64,000 nucleotides of DNA from Gracilaria gracilis (GCA_030374805.1 JARGSG010000224.1:992001-1056000); one strand, 5' to 3'; counted from the stretch's first letter, positions 43,022-54,798 are shown. Notes: generated from the letters alone by a model not told the origin. Made by a program: numbers and translations.

Positions 43022-43618
43022 ATGCAAAAGAGTGGTGGTGCTGCGCAGGCTGCAGGCCGCGCCACGGGAAAGCTTGGGAAGATGAAAATTCATGGTGCTG
43101 AAACTTCTACGTCACAAAATGCGCAAACAAGATCAATCAACGTTAACGATATCGAAGAAGGTGATAAGGTGGTCTTTCTAAGCCTGAGCGTTAATGCAGT
43201 AGAGATGGTGCAGAAGCTCACCAAGAAGGAACTGATGGTGGTGATTGGAGGGAGAATGGCAAAGGTCAAGGAAATCGTTTCAGTCGATCAAAGAAAGGTT
43301 AAGCACACCAATACATCTAAACGGAAACGTGGGAATGGAACATCACGTCGCGTTGATGAGGGGCTGCTCAGCTGGTTTGAAACGAAATGTATAACCATCG
43401 CTGAGTTTGACCTTTGCAGGCAAGAGTTCGGATCCGCGGCTTGCTCTTTATGTTTGACGACAGGCGATTTGTCGTTTCTGTTTCTCGTGTTACGCATTGA
43501 AGTCTTGATGGCCGAGATATACATGACGTTGTTACCGCGTATGAAAGCATCGCCGAAGGTGCTCTTAAGGTCACCATTGACATATTCTTCCGTCTGCTAC
43601 AGCGCTTTGTTCATATAA
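43022..43618 (+). CDS. Unknown ORF, possibly transposon-derived
   Basis: 198 open codons. The basic stretch KRKRGNGTSRRVDEGLLSWF faintly resembles the CENP-B/Tigger DNA-binding domain, but the rest does not continue convincingly. The C-terminal third is hydrophobic and may be out of frame. Upstream 42642-43021 holds short frames only. Function unknown. Confidence 0.3.
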   Translation: MQKSGGAAQAAGRATGKLGKMKIHGAETSTSQNAQTRSINVNDIEEGDKVVFLSLSVNAVEMVQKLTKKELMVVIGGRMAKVKEIVSVDQRKVKHTNTSKRKRGNGTSRRVDEGLLSWFETKCITIAEFDLCRQEFGSAACSLCLTTGDLSFLFLVLRIEVLMAEIYMTLLPRMKASPKVLLRSPLTYSSVCYSALFI

Positions 43619-44091
43619 TCATCCAGACAGGCAAGAATTCAACGGTACTCAACAGAGGTGTTCAGTTTCACGACGACCGGGCGCCCACGCACTGCTCTGA
43701 GGACGTCAGCTGGGGTACTTCAGTGACCCTGACTTGCCGACACTGGGAGGCTGGATGAGGCGGGCGTTGACGAAGAACCATTAGTGAATGTCGGTGCCGA
43801 ATTGTAGATCTGTGCCAATCTGCTGGCTGCTGTTTGGACTCCAAAATTGTGAGGCGTTATGGTTGGCGCTCCAAACAGCAGCAGATCAGATGGGCACCGA
43901 TCAAATTGCGAAGTGCCATTTGAAACAACGTGTGGAAGGCCAAATATCCGCGCCAGTAGCTGCAACTTCCTGCGCGTTGAAATCTCGTACCGGCAACGCT
44001 TCAGATCACTTTCTCTACTCCAAAGTAAACAGATGTCTCTCTCTCTACTTCATCTCGACGCAACGAACTCCTCGCACAGAACAACGAAGAA

Positions 44092-47000
44092 TTGATCTTT
44101 CCCAGTTCCCCTGGCACTCCAAGTCTTGATTCAGAAGCTAGGGGAGACGTTACAGCGACACTGTCATCCTTTCCGAAGGTACTTGGCTTCTGTTCCCATG
44201 GTCCTGAGCTGTGTTGCGTTTCTCACCCCTTCGCCGCTGGCCTCCCGTTCTTCGTCCGTTCGACTCCGGAACCACGGCTTGTCCGCTTACCGCTAAAAAC
44301 TCTAGTTGCGGGACTGAAATCGCCTGTTGAAACTAACGTTGATATTTTGCCACCGAACCAGTATGTTCCGCTTCATGTACATTCAGACTATTCACTACTG
44401 GATGGTGCTAGTCAGTTACCATCGCTCGTAGCGAGAGCTGCTGAATTGGATGTTCCAGCGTTAGCATTAACAGACCACGCGGTGTTCTATGGTGCCGTTC
44501 AATTTGTACGGGCATGTGCCCACACCGAAGTGAAGCCAATTATCGGCAATGAGATGTATAATGTTAATGATATTCCAGATGGACAACCGAATGGAAAAAG
44601 TCTTAAACGGTACCATCTCATTGTTTTAGCTAAAAGCGATGTTGGGTACAGAAACCTGGTCAAACTTACGACTCTAGCGCACCTTGAGGGTGTGGTAGGG
44701 AACGGAATATTTACCAGGCCGTGTATAAACAAGGCACAACTGTATCAGTATCGCGAAGGTCTTATCGTTTCCAGTGCGTGTCTCGGGGGGGAAATAGCTC
44801 AAGCAATTCTTATTGACGATAAAGATGCAGCTCGGACCGTAGCTAGCTGGTTTCATGATGTCTTTGGAGATGACGTTTACCTCGAAATACAGGATCATGG
44901 CAGTGAGGAAGATAAGAAAGTTAATCCTGTCATAACACAGCTCTCCAAGGAGCTATCCATCAAGGTTATTGCTACCAACGACAGTCATTTCACGAATTGT
45001 CTCGACGCTGAGGCTCACGAAGCTGTAATATGCATTCAGACGGGGAAACAATTGTCGGACGAAAACCGTTTGCGCTATTCCCGAACCGAATATTTCCAGT
45101 CCGTCGATGAAATGCGGCAATGCGTGGATCATCTACCACCGCAGGCTATTGATGAGGCTCTGTATAACACACTTCATGTGGCAGGTAAAGTTGAGTTCTA
45201 TAACTTATTTGGAGCTACTCGAATTCCGGACTTCCCGGTACCAAGTAATTTTGGCTGCTTTCATGATGACTACTTGCGAAATGCTGCTCAGTTGGGGTTA
45301 CAGGAGCGATTGAAGGCGAGAATCAAGTCGGGTTTGATTCAAGAAGGATCGGAGCCCACCTATATTGAACGTCTGAACCTAGAACTAGACATGATTCGTC
45401 GCATGGGTTTCTCATCATACTTTCTGGTTGTATGGAATTACATTCATTTCGCCAGGACTCCAAACATCCCTGTTGGACCTGGAAGGGGGTCCGCAGCCAG
45501 ATCGCTTGTTGCATTCGCGTTGCGAATAACAGATGTGGACTCGATTCCGTTTAACTTGCTCTTTGAGCGGTTCCTCAACATCAAGCGAAAGAGTATGCCT
45601 GACATTGACACAGACGTTTCGGTCGATGGGAGGGAAAAGATCATCGCATAGGAACTGAACGTTACGGTCAGAGCCGTGTGGCGCAAATTATCACGTTCAA
45701 CCGACTGACGAGCAAAGCCGTACTAAAAGATGTTGCTCGGGTACATAATGTGTCGTACAAAGAAGCAGACCGATGGGCGAAACTCATCCCAGTAAGCCGA
45801 GGGAGGCCAGCGACCTTGAAGGATTTGCTTTCGAAAAAGCCATCCAGTAAGGACTTCAAGAAAGCTGTAGAAGACCGTCCAGAGTTTCGAGAGTGGTTCG
45901 ATAAAGCGTAGAGTATTAAGGGACCTAACAAAAAGTTTAGCATTTATGCGGCAGGTGTCGTCATATCTATGAATCCCTTGACGGATATAGTTCCACTGAC
46001 GAAAGCGAAACACGGGAAAACCATCACAGAATATGCGATGGAGGATGTCGAGTCCGCTGGTTTTCTTAGGATGGACTTTATAGGTCTAAAAAGTTTGACA
46101 GTGATAGAGAAGGCCTTGGAGTTTATAAAGCAAGGGAGACGGGAGCAAGGAAATGATGAAAATCTTGGGTTCTCTGTTGATGCGCTTCCTCTTGACGACA
46201 AAAACACGTACAGGTTACTATCCGAAGGAAAATTGGACGGCATTTTCCAGTTTGACGCCTCTTCTGGTATTCGGAACATCGTTAGAGAGCTTCGACCAAC
46301 TTCGCTGGAAGATATATTTTCTATTCTTGCTCTATACGGACCTGGCCCCTTAGATGCTGGTTTGATTCCAAAATTCATTCGTCTAAAGCATGGTTTCGAT
46401 CCAATAGAATATGACCATCCTCTTCTTGAACCCATACTGAAGGAGACCTATGGTATCATGGTCTATCAAGAACAAATCATGCGTATCGCTCGAGATCTTG
46501 CCGGGTACAGTTTGGGAAAAGCGGACAATCTTCGTAGAGCTACGGGTAAGAAGAAATTGAAGGACATGGAGAAAGAGCGTCCGAGGTTTATAAAAGGCGC
46601 AGAATAACGAGGGATAACAAAGAATATATCTGAGAAGTTGTTTGATATAATGGTGAAGTTTGCAGAATATTGCTTTAACAAATCCCATTCCACTGCGTAT
46701 GCGTACTTGACTTATCAAACAGCCTTTCTGGAGGCAAACTATCCTGTTGAGTATTCCGCTGCCATCTTGACATCCAATATGCAACAGTCCGAGAAGCTAG
46801 TGCCCTACTTGGCCGATGCGAGGATGCTTGGCGTTCACATTCTTCCTCCATCTGTTATCACCTCAGGGCTTGGCTTCACTGTTCATCGCCAAGGTGGTGT
46901 GAGCGTAGTACGATTCGGTTTTGAAGCTATAAAAACGATGGATTCGTCGGTGAGCAAGGGCCTAGGCCCTTATTGCTGAGCGGGATGTACGGGGGCCTTA

Positions 47001-48520
47001 TAGGAGTGTTGTGGACTTGATTAACCGTGTTGATTTGCGAGTCCTTAACAGAAGAGCTTCTTCTTCTTCTTTCTTCTTTATTGCGAGACACGTTATGCTT
47101 ATTTGCTCATATCGCGTGAGGGTTTGCTAAGGACCCCAACAACCTGTAACGCTTTCTTGAAAACATGTTCTCCGACAATATTTTGCAGTCGTGTTACGCA
47201 CATTGAGCTACTATACTGTTATCCTAAGAAAGCATTAGATCTCTAACGTGTTCTCGGTCTGTGTGAGCATTTCGTCACCGATGATTCTGCCTGTTCATCT
47301 CTTCTTCCTTTCCAGGTACCTCTTCATTAATTTTCTTGAGGTTATCGGCTAAAGGGGAACAGGGAACAAAAGAGCTATTGCTGGTCTCATTCAAGCTGGA
47401 GCATTTGATGAGCTTCATCCGAATCGCAGAATTCTGCTCGAGAAGTTCGATGATATGTTAAGACTACGGCGCAAACTACGGGACAAAAGGAAAAGATGGA
47501 AGAACAAGAACGCACCATCGAAAGATATGGAAGAACTAACCGAGCTGGAAAGAACGTCATGGGAGGAGTCAGAGATTGAGTTGGCCCGAGCCAGTGAGGA
47601 CCAACAGGACTTCACGGATCTTGAAAGACTCCCTAAAAAGAAGGCATCTATAGGATTCTATGCCTCAGGCCACCATCTGGAGAACTTGCAAGAGGTTGCG
47701 AAGTTTCTTGGATGTACGCGAGTCGATCTAATTATCGGAGAGGGGACCGATACAAGTTTTGAATTAGCCGGATCGGAGATGTTGAAGTCGGTCGTATCTG
47801 CGTCTCCAAACGATGCTGAGGTTATGATTTTGTCTTGTGTAACAGAGTCGAAGAAGGTAACTACTGCGAAAGGAAGAAAAATGGCGAGGTGGATGATAGA
47901 AGATTCAACTGGGCGTGTTGGTGGTGTTGTATTTCCAGGCCAGTACGAAGTAGTTGAGCAAACATTGCAGCGCTCCCATGATGGACTTGACAAAATCGAG
48001 CAAGGATCGAAAAGCGAGGAAGCTGACTCGCAATATGTGGTGCAAGACGATGCGAGGGTAATCGTATGAGGCAAAATAGACACGGAGTCATCTGGAACAG
48101 TTCAAGTCATTGTTGATGGCGTACAACGGGTAGAGGATGTCCGCATTGTCGTCGTCACAGCGAGATATAGTCCGACGTGATCGAACGCTGAAACGTTAGG
48201 TATTCTTCGGAACATCGCTAGAGACGTCCTCGGGCAGAGCTACCGTGGACAACACAGCCGTGGCACTCATGCCAAAAGACGAAGATGGATTAAGTCCAAA
48301 CCCCTTCACGAAAAGAATCGCGTGCCACTTCTGCTTCGGTTTCTCGATGAAGATGGTAATACAGTTTCTACGACACATGTTGGGAACGATTTTCGATTCC
48401 CATCGAATGATAAAGCTCTAGTAGCTGAACTACAACGAAGAGCCGGAGTAGAATGTGTGGAGATTTTTGTGTCGGACACCTTGTGGGACATAAACGGCAA
48501 TTTTATGCTGAGATTTGATG
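44092..48520 (+). pseudogene. dnaE: Bacterial-type DNA polymerase III alpha subunit (dnaE), broken
   Basis: Opens with ~85 residues resembling a targeting extension, then the PHP domain (YVPLHVHSDYSLLDG, TDHAVFYG), the palm with GPGRGSAARSL and catalytic PDIDTD (P503-D508, Asp 504/506), ERYGQSRVAQIITF, GPGPLDAGLIP, YQEQIMRIARDLAGYSLGKAD, the helix-hairpin-helix part ERDVRGPYRSVVDLINRVDL, LIQAGAFDEL, and an OB-fold region (CVTESKKVTTAKGRKMARWM). About 1100 codons in the normal bacterial order. Lesions: stop and frame change at ~45651-45660, an in-frame TAG near 45909, a stop near 46605, a frame change near 46965, a ~316-bp insertion at ~47063-47378, and a stop near 48068. Some gaps could be introns but none has clean GT/AG borders. 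Bacterial DnaE is not the standard eukaryotic polymerase; a former organelle role or horizontal origin is inference. Confidence 0.8.
47063..47378. mobile_element. ~316-bp insertion within dnaE
   Basis: Protein homology is continuous on either side (…DLRVLN / KRAIAGLIQAGAFD). The insertion is bracketed by near-identical 12-bp direct repeats AACAGAAGAGCT (47049-47060) and AACAAAAGAGCT (~47367-47378). Pyrimidine-rich, non-coding. Could be a small MITE or SINE with a long target duplication. Confidence 0.5.
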
Positions 48521-50348
48521 ATGTGGATGATCGGAATATGGCGACTGGCGATGCTGAAGAGGTAAAAGTTTCAGCAACAGGGGCTGCACCTTACGATGTT
48601 CAGAAAACTGTGGATGATCGGGTTGTGGTGACCGGCGATGCTCAAGAGATCATGGTTCCAGCAACAGGGGCTACATCTCATGATGTTAGGGAAACTGCTG
48701 AAAAGATTGTCGCTGAAGGTTGTCCACCTCTATCAGACGACGCGGATTCTATGCGGATAAATCACGTGCCAAGTGACCGAAATCACAAAGAAGGATTGGA
48801 CATGGATGTCGATAATGTTCGGGATAACTTATCTACGGCATTTCCTCATGATATGGACGCGCATGGAACGACAAGTTGACTGATGCACCGCAGAAAGCCG
48901 TCGTCAGTACTAGAAAAAATGAACATGAGCATCAAAGTCTTTCATTTACTGAGGCTGATAGTGTTGCATGGAGTACCACCAAGAGAGCAGAGGTCATCAA
49001 CAGTATGAAGTGAATGCCGAAGCGTGACACCTTTTCCGAGAAGGTTTTCTGCGCCGGAGCGCGAATGAATGACTTTGCTCCCTCGGACGCTTTTATGGGA
49101 TATAGTGAAGAAGCCAAGTCTTCTCTCCTCACTGTGTCACGCACTGATGAGCAGGTTCGGGCCCGACTTGAAGCTAATTTGCAAACCACTACTCTCGAAT
49201 CGCAGGTGAAGTCTTTTGCAGGTGATCATCCAAAGATTGAGAGCGAGCGCTTTAGTAGTGGCAGTGAGGATCCAATAGAAAATCAAAAGCTACCCGAAAC
49301 TGAGACGGAGACCCAATTGAATGGTTCCTTTGGTGGTACGGCACGATCCGATACGTATCTAGGTTCTGAAGATGAAACCTTGTTGTTCAACAATTCCAAG
49401 GAGTCAAGTGAATCTTTGCTCTCACCGGTCGCGGATTTGGATTTGAAAGATGGGATGCTGCTGGACTTTGACTCGCTTGGATTTGAAGGTCTGCTGGATG
49501 CAGTATGTCTGGTGGGAGGTGAAGTAGCTCGTCACCACGCGCAATGTAAATGTGTGGTTGCTGGAATTACTGGTATCTCCACTTCCAAGGTCGTTGAGAA
49601 GAACGTGATGTTAAAGCCAAACGGGAAGGTCTCATTTGTGAAACACCAATGCATTTATGTACTTATCGATGTCCGGGAAGTTGAACCAACTGGGGAACGA
49701 AAGCGTGTACGGTTCTTTGGCCCAGTCGTGGTTGTGTTTATTTCAAAGCACAAGCAAGCACCGATGCAGACCTCTACTAAGAGAAGCCAGAAGCTAATTG
49801 GATCGACGTTAAAGTGCTTGGAAAATGCAGCGAGCATTGACTTTTATTCTAACAGGGGAGAAGGGAAGCCGCAGCAGAATCAGGATCGTTCTACCAAACT
49901 ACAATTGGCCACAGACATTCAAAGAAGTTATGCACCCCTTGCGGACGGTGGACAAATTTGAATCTTGAGTTCTATGCACCGCATGGCGCTAGTTTGCGTT
50001 GGAAGGGCTTTTAAATTAGCTGATGAGAAGTTGCACGTGGTCTCGGCGGATCCTATCATTGTCTCCAATCCTACAGCTCTTCATGAGAGCGTAGTGAATC
50101 ACTCTGTGAACGCTGTCATATATGACATATCGCTAAAGGCTGTGAACGTTCAAGTGGAGAGTGTGCTATTTACCGCTAGTGAAGCTACGGCCCAGGTATT
50201 CGCAGGGTTTTCGGTAACTCGCAAAGAGCGGCGTAGTGAGTTCTCTAATCATGTCACAGCAAACGATGAACCCATGTACAAAAGTCGAGATGTCTCGAAA
50301 TGTTTCCTTGGCCATTCCAGAAGGCTTTCAAGGAACATGAAAGTGTGA
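48521..50348 (+). other. Three unknown ORFs after dnaE
   Basis: Open frames 48322-48879 (first part probably dnaE C-terminus, VPLLLRFLDEDGN, then a duplicated phrase VTGDAQEIMVPATGATSHDV/ATGDAEEVKVSATGAAPYDV), 49014-49961 (315 codons; acidic Ser-rich half, then GGEVARHHAQCKCVVAGITG and a Lys-rich tail) and 49965-50348 (127 codons; ALVCVGRAFKLADEKLHVV). The last two are separated by one stop and may be one gene. No family recognised. Confidence 0.35.
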
Positions 50349-51388
50349 AATACGTAAATACCTAACTTCCGTGTCTTGTTAGAAAAGATAGTTCGGTTGT
50401 AATTTGTTGCTGCTGTGGTGGGGACGCCCCGCCATGTCGTAAAGAGCCTTCCATTGATCGTGAGGTACCAACTAATGCATGTAGATACGTCACGATCAAT
50501 GACTTGCTCAACTTCCATATTCGTATCTCTCGGTTCTGTTGAAAGTCTACGTTATTCTATAGGACTCACTTGAAAGACAGAGAACTCTTCTTCTGGAATC
50601 TGCATTTAAATTTCCAGTCCCGTCAGGAGTTATCCCACCATAAGCTTGTAACTTGTCGCCGCCCATATTTTGGGTCTGAGGATGCATCTACCTTCGCACA
50701 TTCGAGCCTCGAGACGGTTGATTCGAAGTCCACTTTAAACCGCTGCGGACAAGGCCTCACGGCATCGTGCTAGTTTTGGCTTCGGCTGCAATAGCCAAGG
50801 GAAAACAGTAAGCGTTGAGAAGTGAACCGCAGACCTCAAATGTCCTCGCGTGGTGACAGTTCGAACCCTGACACAGGTGCGCCATCGTCATCGGCTGATG
50901 CTCCACCAAACAACCAATCAACTCCGGACTCTCCAGTCTCGTGTGATGAACTACCGTCGGTATCAAATGCTTCTCGCCCACTTCCACCTAACAATTGGCT
51001 CAATTGGGGATATCTACGTCTTCAAAAGTGCACACTTCAAGAATCCTTTGATATTGATTAAGTCCTTCACGGCTCAAATGAACACATAGATAGTCTTCTT
51101 TATTACCGTGAGCCATTGTTTCAAATATGACCGAAAGTCGTTGTTTGATGCGGTACGGTTGTAGGAATGTAGTGCACGAATGAATTTACTATCGGGCACG
51201 AGCGCCACGAACGCACACGGAGTCTGCCGTGAGTCTGTGTACTGCATTGAGAAGACTCCGTCGTGAGTCTCTGCATTGAATTGAGAGGATTCCGCAATGA
51301 GCCAGCGTCCTTGCAAACGGGCAAAACGAACTGACAAAGAGCGACTCCGCCGCGAGTCAAGAGCCTAAGCGAACGGGCACAACAGTTG
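50349..51388. other. Region without a supported gene
   Basis: Only short frames, including 50820-51061 (+), Ser/Pro-rich. Around 51215-51370 there are repeated GAGTC/GACTC strings (GTGAGTCT, CGCGAGTCAAG). Nothing recognised. Confidence 0.35.
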
Positions 51389-52100
51389 CTATAAGAGCTC
51401 TCCAATGCAGGTGATGAATAAACGACAAAACCGCATCACGCGTTGCACAGCCTTGTGCCGGACATGCTTTGCCTTCCCAGAGTTCTCCTTCCGTGGACCA
51501 AAGTACATGTACAATACTAGCATAACTCGATTCCAGACTCCAAAGTCAAATGCAAAGTTGAACCTGTTTGGCAAAGGGATACAATAAAGCCTCTGTGTGT
51601 CGATGTAAGAGAGCGTCAAGTAGTATATCAGCCATTCAGCGGTAATACCCAATGGGTATAGAACGAGAAACAGAGAATATCTCATCTAGAGCAAAGCCCA
51701 AGGAACACTGCGGACAACGCCAGAAATATAGAATGCGTATCGCACTAAGTCAGCTAGAATCCAAGAAACCAGAAGTAGAATTGTAACTATGTTATTTTGA
51801 ATATGAGCGACAGCATCTACAACGAAGAAGAACAAAACAAAGCGACCAAGGCATTGGACAAATTCCGTAGGAACCGTTCCACCAAGGCCCAGCATTGCAT
51901 GAATTACTTCGGCCTACGCCAAGAATTGTGCTGTCATTGCGAATGGTGCAGCAGCTTCGTATATACGATGGTAACGTCCTGTCGCCCTAGCGGAAAGAAT
52001 GAGCATAGCACCAGTGACTGCCCATAGGCCAAACTGGACAAAGTTGTAGACCAACAAGTAAGAATTCTTCCATGGCATTTCAGGATGAAGCTGAATTTGC
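51389..52100 (-). pseudogene. 3-hydroxyacyl-CoA dehydratase (PTPLA/HACD/PHS1), broken
   Basis: Minus strand carries a nearly full-length PTPLA-family protein: start MPWKNSYLLVYNFVQFGLW (ATG ~52070), IYEAAAPFAMTAQFLA, EVIHAMLGLGGTVPTEFVQ, the membrane helix ILLLVSWILADLVRYAFY, RYSLFLVLYPLGITAEW (catalytic Tyr/Glu helix pair) and LPNRFNFAFDFGVWN, as in fatty-acid elongase dehydratases of the ER. All in one frame but interrupted by two in-frame TAG stops (one near 51914, one at 51686), each consistent with a single G-to-A change. Six or so membrane helices are present. Very-long-chain fatty acid elongation is the family role. Recent loss, or a stop-read-through/editing case; the first is more likely. 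Confidence 0.75.
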
Positions 52101-52722
52101 CGATAAGAGAGCGGGAGAACTCCTTCAATAAAGCCTCAACAGCAAGACAGAGAAATGGAGATTAATGCGCTGATGTATCAATGACTTTCTTGCTTGTGAA
52201 GAGACGCAGTATGGCAAAAAAAATGGTGAAAACAGAAGAAACGGGCAAAGCAGTACTCGCTTCACTGGTCAGCTCGAGGTGGAATGTACGTAGGTAACCT
52301 AGTCTTTTCTGATTGCGATGAACGTCAACTTCATCTCACGAATGAAGAAAGTGTCGGGATGCAGTGCAGAGGAAGTGTTAAGAGGGCTAGCCTTCATCCT
52401 CGCTCAGCCTCTTTGGTACCAAAGGTACCTTTGGTACTGTACCTTCGGTACATGTAGCGTAGTAGCACCTTTTTCCGATTTTCAAATCCCATGCCAGATC
52501 ACCTGAAGACCACAGCAATGCATCTACCAAGTAGATCTCATGAACGAAAATGTGTCTTCGGAGCTGATCGGCAGGAGGACAAGAGCTATACCAGAAGGGG
52601 TTGCTCTGGGAATCTCTGCCTTCCGAAGGGCGAGAACTAGAGCTTCTTGCATCTACCAAATTTACAGACTCTGACGATCTTTGCATGGCGTGGCATCGGA
52701 GCGAGGTCAGCTACTGTTTACC

Positions 52723-53560
52723 ATGGAGCTCTGCGCTACCTTTATTTGTCCAACTCTACCGCTACGACGCGCAAGACCTCTGCGAACGACAGTGCGCGCC
52801 ATAAGCAAGAAAGTATCTGATATTCGGCATTATCCAGAGAGAACTGACAAGGAGGGAGCCAGAAAGATTCGTGCCGATGAAAAACGGAAAGCTCGTCGCG
52901 AGGCTTTGAGGCAGCGTGGAATTCCGAAAGGGTTATCTTGGGCAGCCAGGAGCAGGAATCTATCCATATGGTTCAGTCGAACGTGCGGATGCGCAGCGTG
53001 AAGCAAGAGCGAAGTATATTGGGGGCATACCGGGAACAAGCGAGGCCTTTTTCAGACACACTGGTTTTCTTTCCGGGGGAGAGTGTGACATGATAATTGA
53101 TCGATTGCGGGCTCAGTGGCTTGAAAGAGTTGACTACCAAATTCTGGGCAAAACCGTGAGGCTGAACCAGGACATGAGGTTCTTATACAACAGCTTATTG
53201 AATAGATAAGGCTCTGTAACGAAATGTACTATGCGGACGACCCAAAACCTCGTATTTCGGACCAAGAGTACGATGAACTTTTCCTTAACCTTCTCGAGCT
53301 GGAAAGATGCTTTCCAGAAATCATCAGAGACGATTCTCCAAGTCAAACGGTCGGGCATGGGTCAGCCGCGCGCGCCACAAAGCTTGCCCTCCAAAATAAA
53401 GTGGCCGAAAAGGACGATGTTAATGCTCAAGACTCTTTTATTCCCATGGTCTCAGTGGCTTCGAAGCGCTTCGCACAGTGCAAGCATAATGCTTTAATGC
53501 TTTCTTTGGACAAGTTACACGTCTTTATCGTACGGCCCGTACGTGTAAAGAAGCCTTCAA
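52723..53560 (+). pseudogene. ligA: Bacterial-type NAD+-dependent DNA ligase (ligA), 5' fragment
   Basis: From an ATG in good context (52723) comes a Cys/Arg/Thr-rich leader MELCATFICPTLPLRRARPL that looks like an organelle transit peptide, a charged linker, then after frame changes the LigA Ia domain: MYYADDPKPRISDQEYDELF and ERCFPEIIRDDSPSQTVGHG, and finally ALMLSLDKL (the PMLSLDN block). That is the first ~100 of ~670 ligase residues. An in-frame TAG precedes the Ia domain. Homology stops near 53553, where an inverted copy of dnaE begins, so the rest of ligA was lost by rearrangement. NAD+ ligases are bacterial; a eukaryotic nuclear copy suggests endosymbiotic or horizontal origin. Confidence 0.7.
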
Positions 53561-53922
53561 TCGCTCCTGTAACCCCAACTAAGCAGCATTTCGCAAGTAG
53601 TCATCATGAAAGCAGCCAAAATTACTTGGTACCGGGAAGTCCGGAATTCGAGTAGCTCCAAATAAGTTATAGAACTCAACTTTACCTGCCACATGAAGTG
53701 TGTTATACAGAGCCTCATCAATAGCCTGCGGTGGTAGATGATCCACGCATTGGCGCATTTCATCGACGGACTGGAAATATTCGGTTCGGGAATAGCGCAA
53801 ACGGTTTTCGTCCGACAATTGTTTCCCCGTCTGAATGCATATTACAGCTTCGTGAGCCTAAGCGTCGAGACAGTTCGTGAAATGACTGTCGTTGGTAGCA
53901 ATAACCTTGATGGATAGCTCCT
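53554..53922 (-). repeat. Inverted partial duplicate of dnaE
   Basis: 369 bp on the minus strand match dnaE 44948-45316 with only about four to six differences by eye. It abuts the broken end of ligA. Carries an extra stop, so it is non-functional; the high identity shows the duplication is recent relative to the decay of dnaE. Confidence 0.9.
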
Positions 53923-54219
53923 AAAGCAGTCAGGGTCGTTGTGCTGTGTTGGAAAACGCGAAAAATGTTGCGCATGGGATGGTGCGTTTCTAACGCCAGA
54001 TATCAGGTCTCGGCTGAACACAATGCAATCAACCCTTCACAAAAGGGTGAAACTATTTGCGATGGAAGCTTTTGAGATGTAGTGTTAACTTCTACTGACA
54101 ATTCTGGATTCTTGCGTCGCTGCAAAGTGCAGAGAATTATGAAGTAAATAAATGACGACTCAAATCTCTTAAGGGTGGACGCGGTTCCTCATCTCCCATT
54201 GTTTCCAGATCCATGCTAC
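53923..54219. other. Intergenic
   Basis: No recognised feature between the dnaE duplicate and the TXNDC9-like gene. Confidence 0.35.
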
Positions 54220-54798
54220 CTAGTTTGGCAATGGCATCCCGAAGGTCTGAACTAGCAACACCTTCGAGAGCGTTCTGACAGATCCCATCTCCTCATCATC
54301 AGCGATGTCCGTGCAGGCTAGCATACCGAATGAATGCAACCGCTTCTCAATGCCAGCAGTGGTAAACTTGCCAGTGGTGCTTATTTGATCGAGGCCCACA
54401 AGGACCTGGTCAATCTCAGCATCTGTAACCAGTACTATTGACGGTAGAATACGAATATTCAACCTGTCACACAAGAAAAGAGCTTTTTCAACGTCCATCG
54501 ACGTGAATAGGGTTTCAAGATGACGTTGAGCTATCCTGCCGATGTGCTCAAATAACTCTTCCGCACACCTGTTTGAGCCGGGTCTAAACATTATGGACAC
54601 CATGCGCTTTGAAGCTTTTGCTCGCGGAAAGAACTCCTTTTCTGTGATACGATGGACCGTACCATGACCGTTTCTTCGCCATACGGCTTTCTCTTCAGCA
54701 TCTTTCTTCATCTCCGCCAAGCGTTTGCGGCGAATGGCTTCCAAGTCATCATCGTCGATGTTGTTCAACCGATCTATCTCCGAGTCCAGCCGTTCTTA
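54220..54798 (-). CDS. TXNDC9/phosducin-like thioredoxin-fold protein
   Basis: Open frame to 54798 with no ATG at its upstream edge; homology starts at RLDSEIDRLNNIDDDDLEAI and continues RRKRLAEMKKDAEEKAVW, NGHGTVHRITEKEFFPRAKA, SKRMVSIMFRPGSNRC, HLETLFTSMDVEKALFLCDR and LNIRILPSIVLVTD. This is the TXNDC9 (ATP-binding protein, Plp-like) pattern: N-terminal acidic helix then a thioredoxin fold with a single Cys. The family modulates the CCT chaperonin during actin/tubulin folding. The coding start probably lies in an upstream exon: a TAA sits just before the homology and an AG acceptor-like site (GTAAG/AAC) is at the edge. About 190 residues, close to the family size. Confidence 0.75.

Noticed and set aside
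44092-48069. dnaE as a functional multi-intron gene
   Set aside because: Breaks lack consistent GT/AG borders, include in-frame stops inside conserved segments, and neighbouring genes are mostly intronless.
44092-53560. Reassignment of TAG as a sense codon
   Set aside because: Several decayed genes have in-frame TAG, but TAG also ends the MULE transposase, TAA stops and frameshifts occur in the same pseudogenes, and the sites look like TGG or CAG decay.
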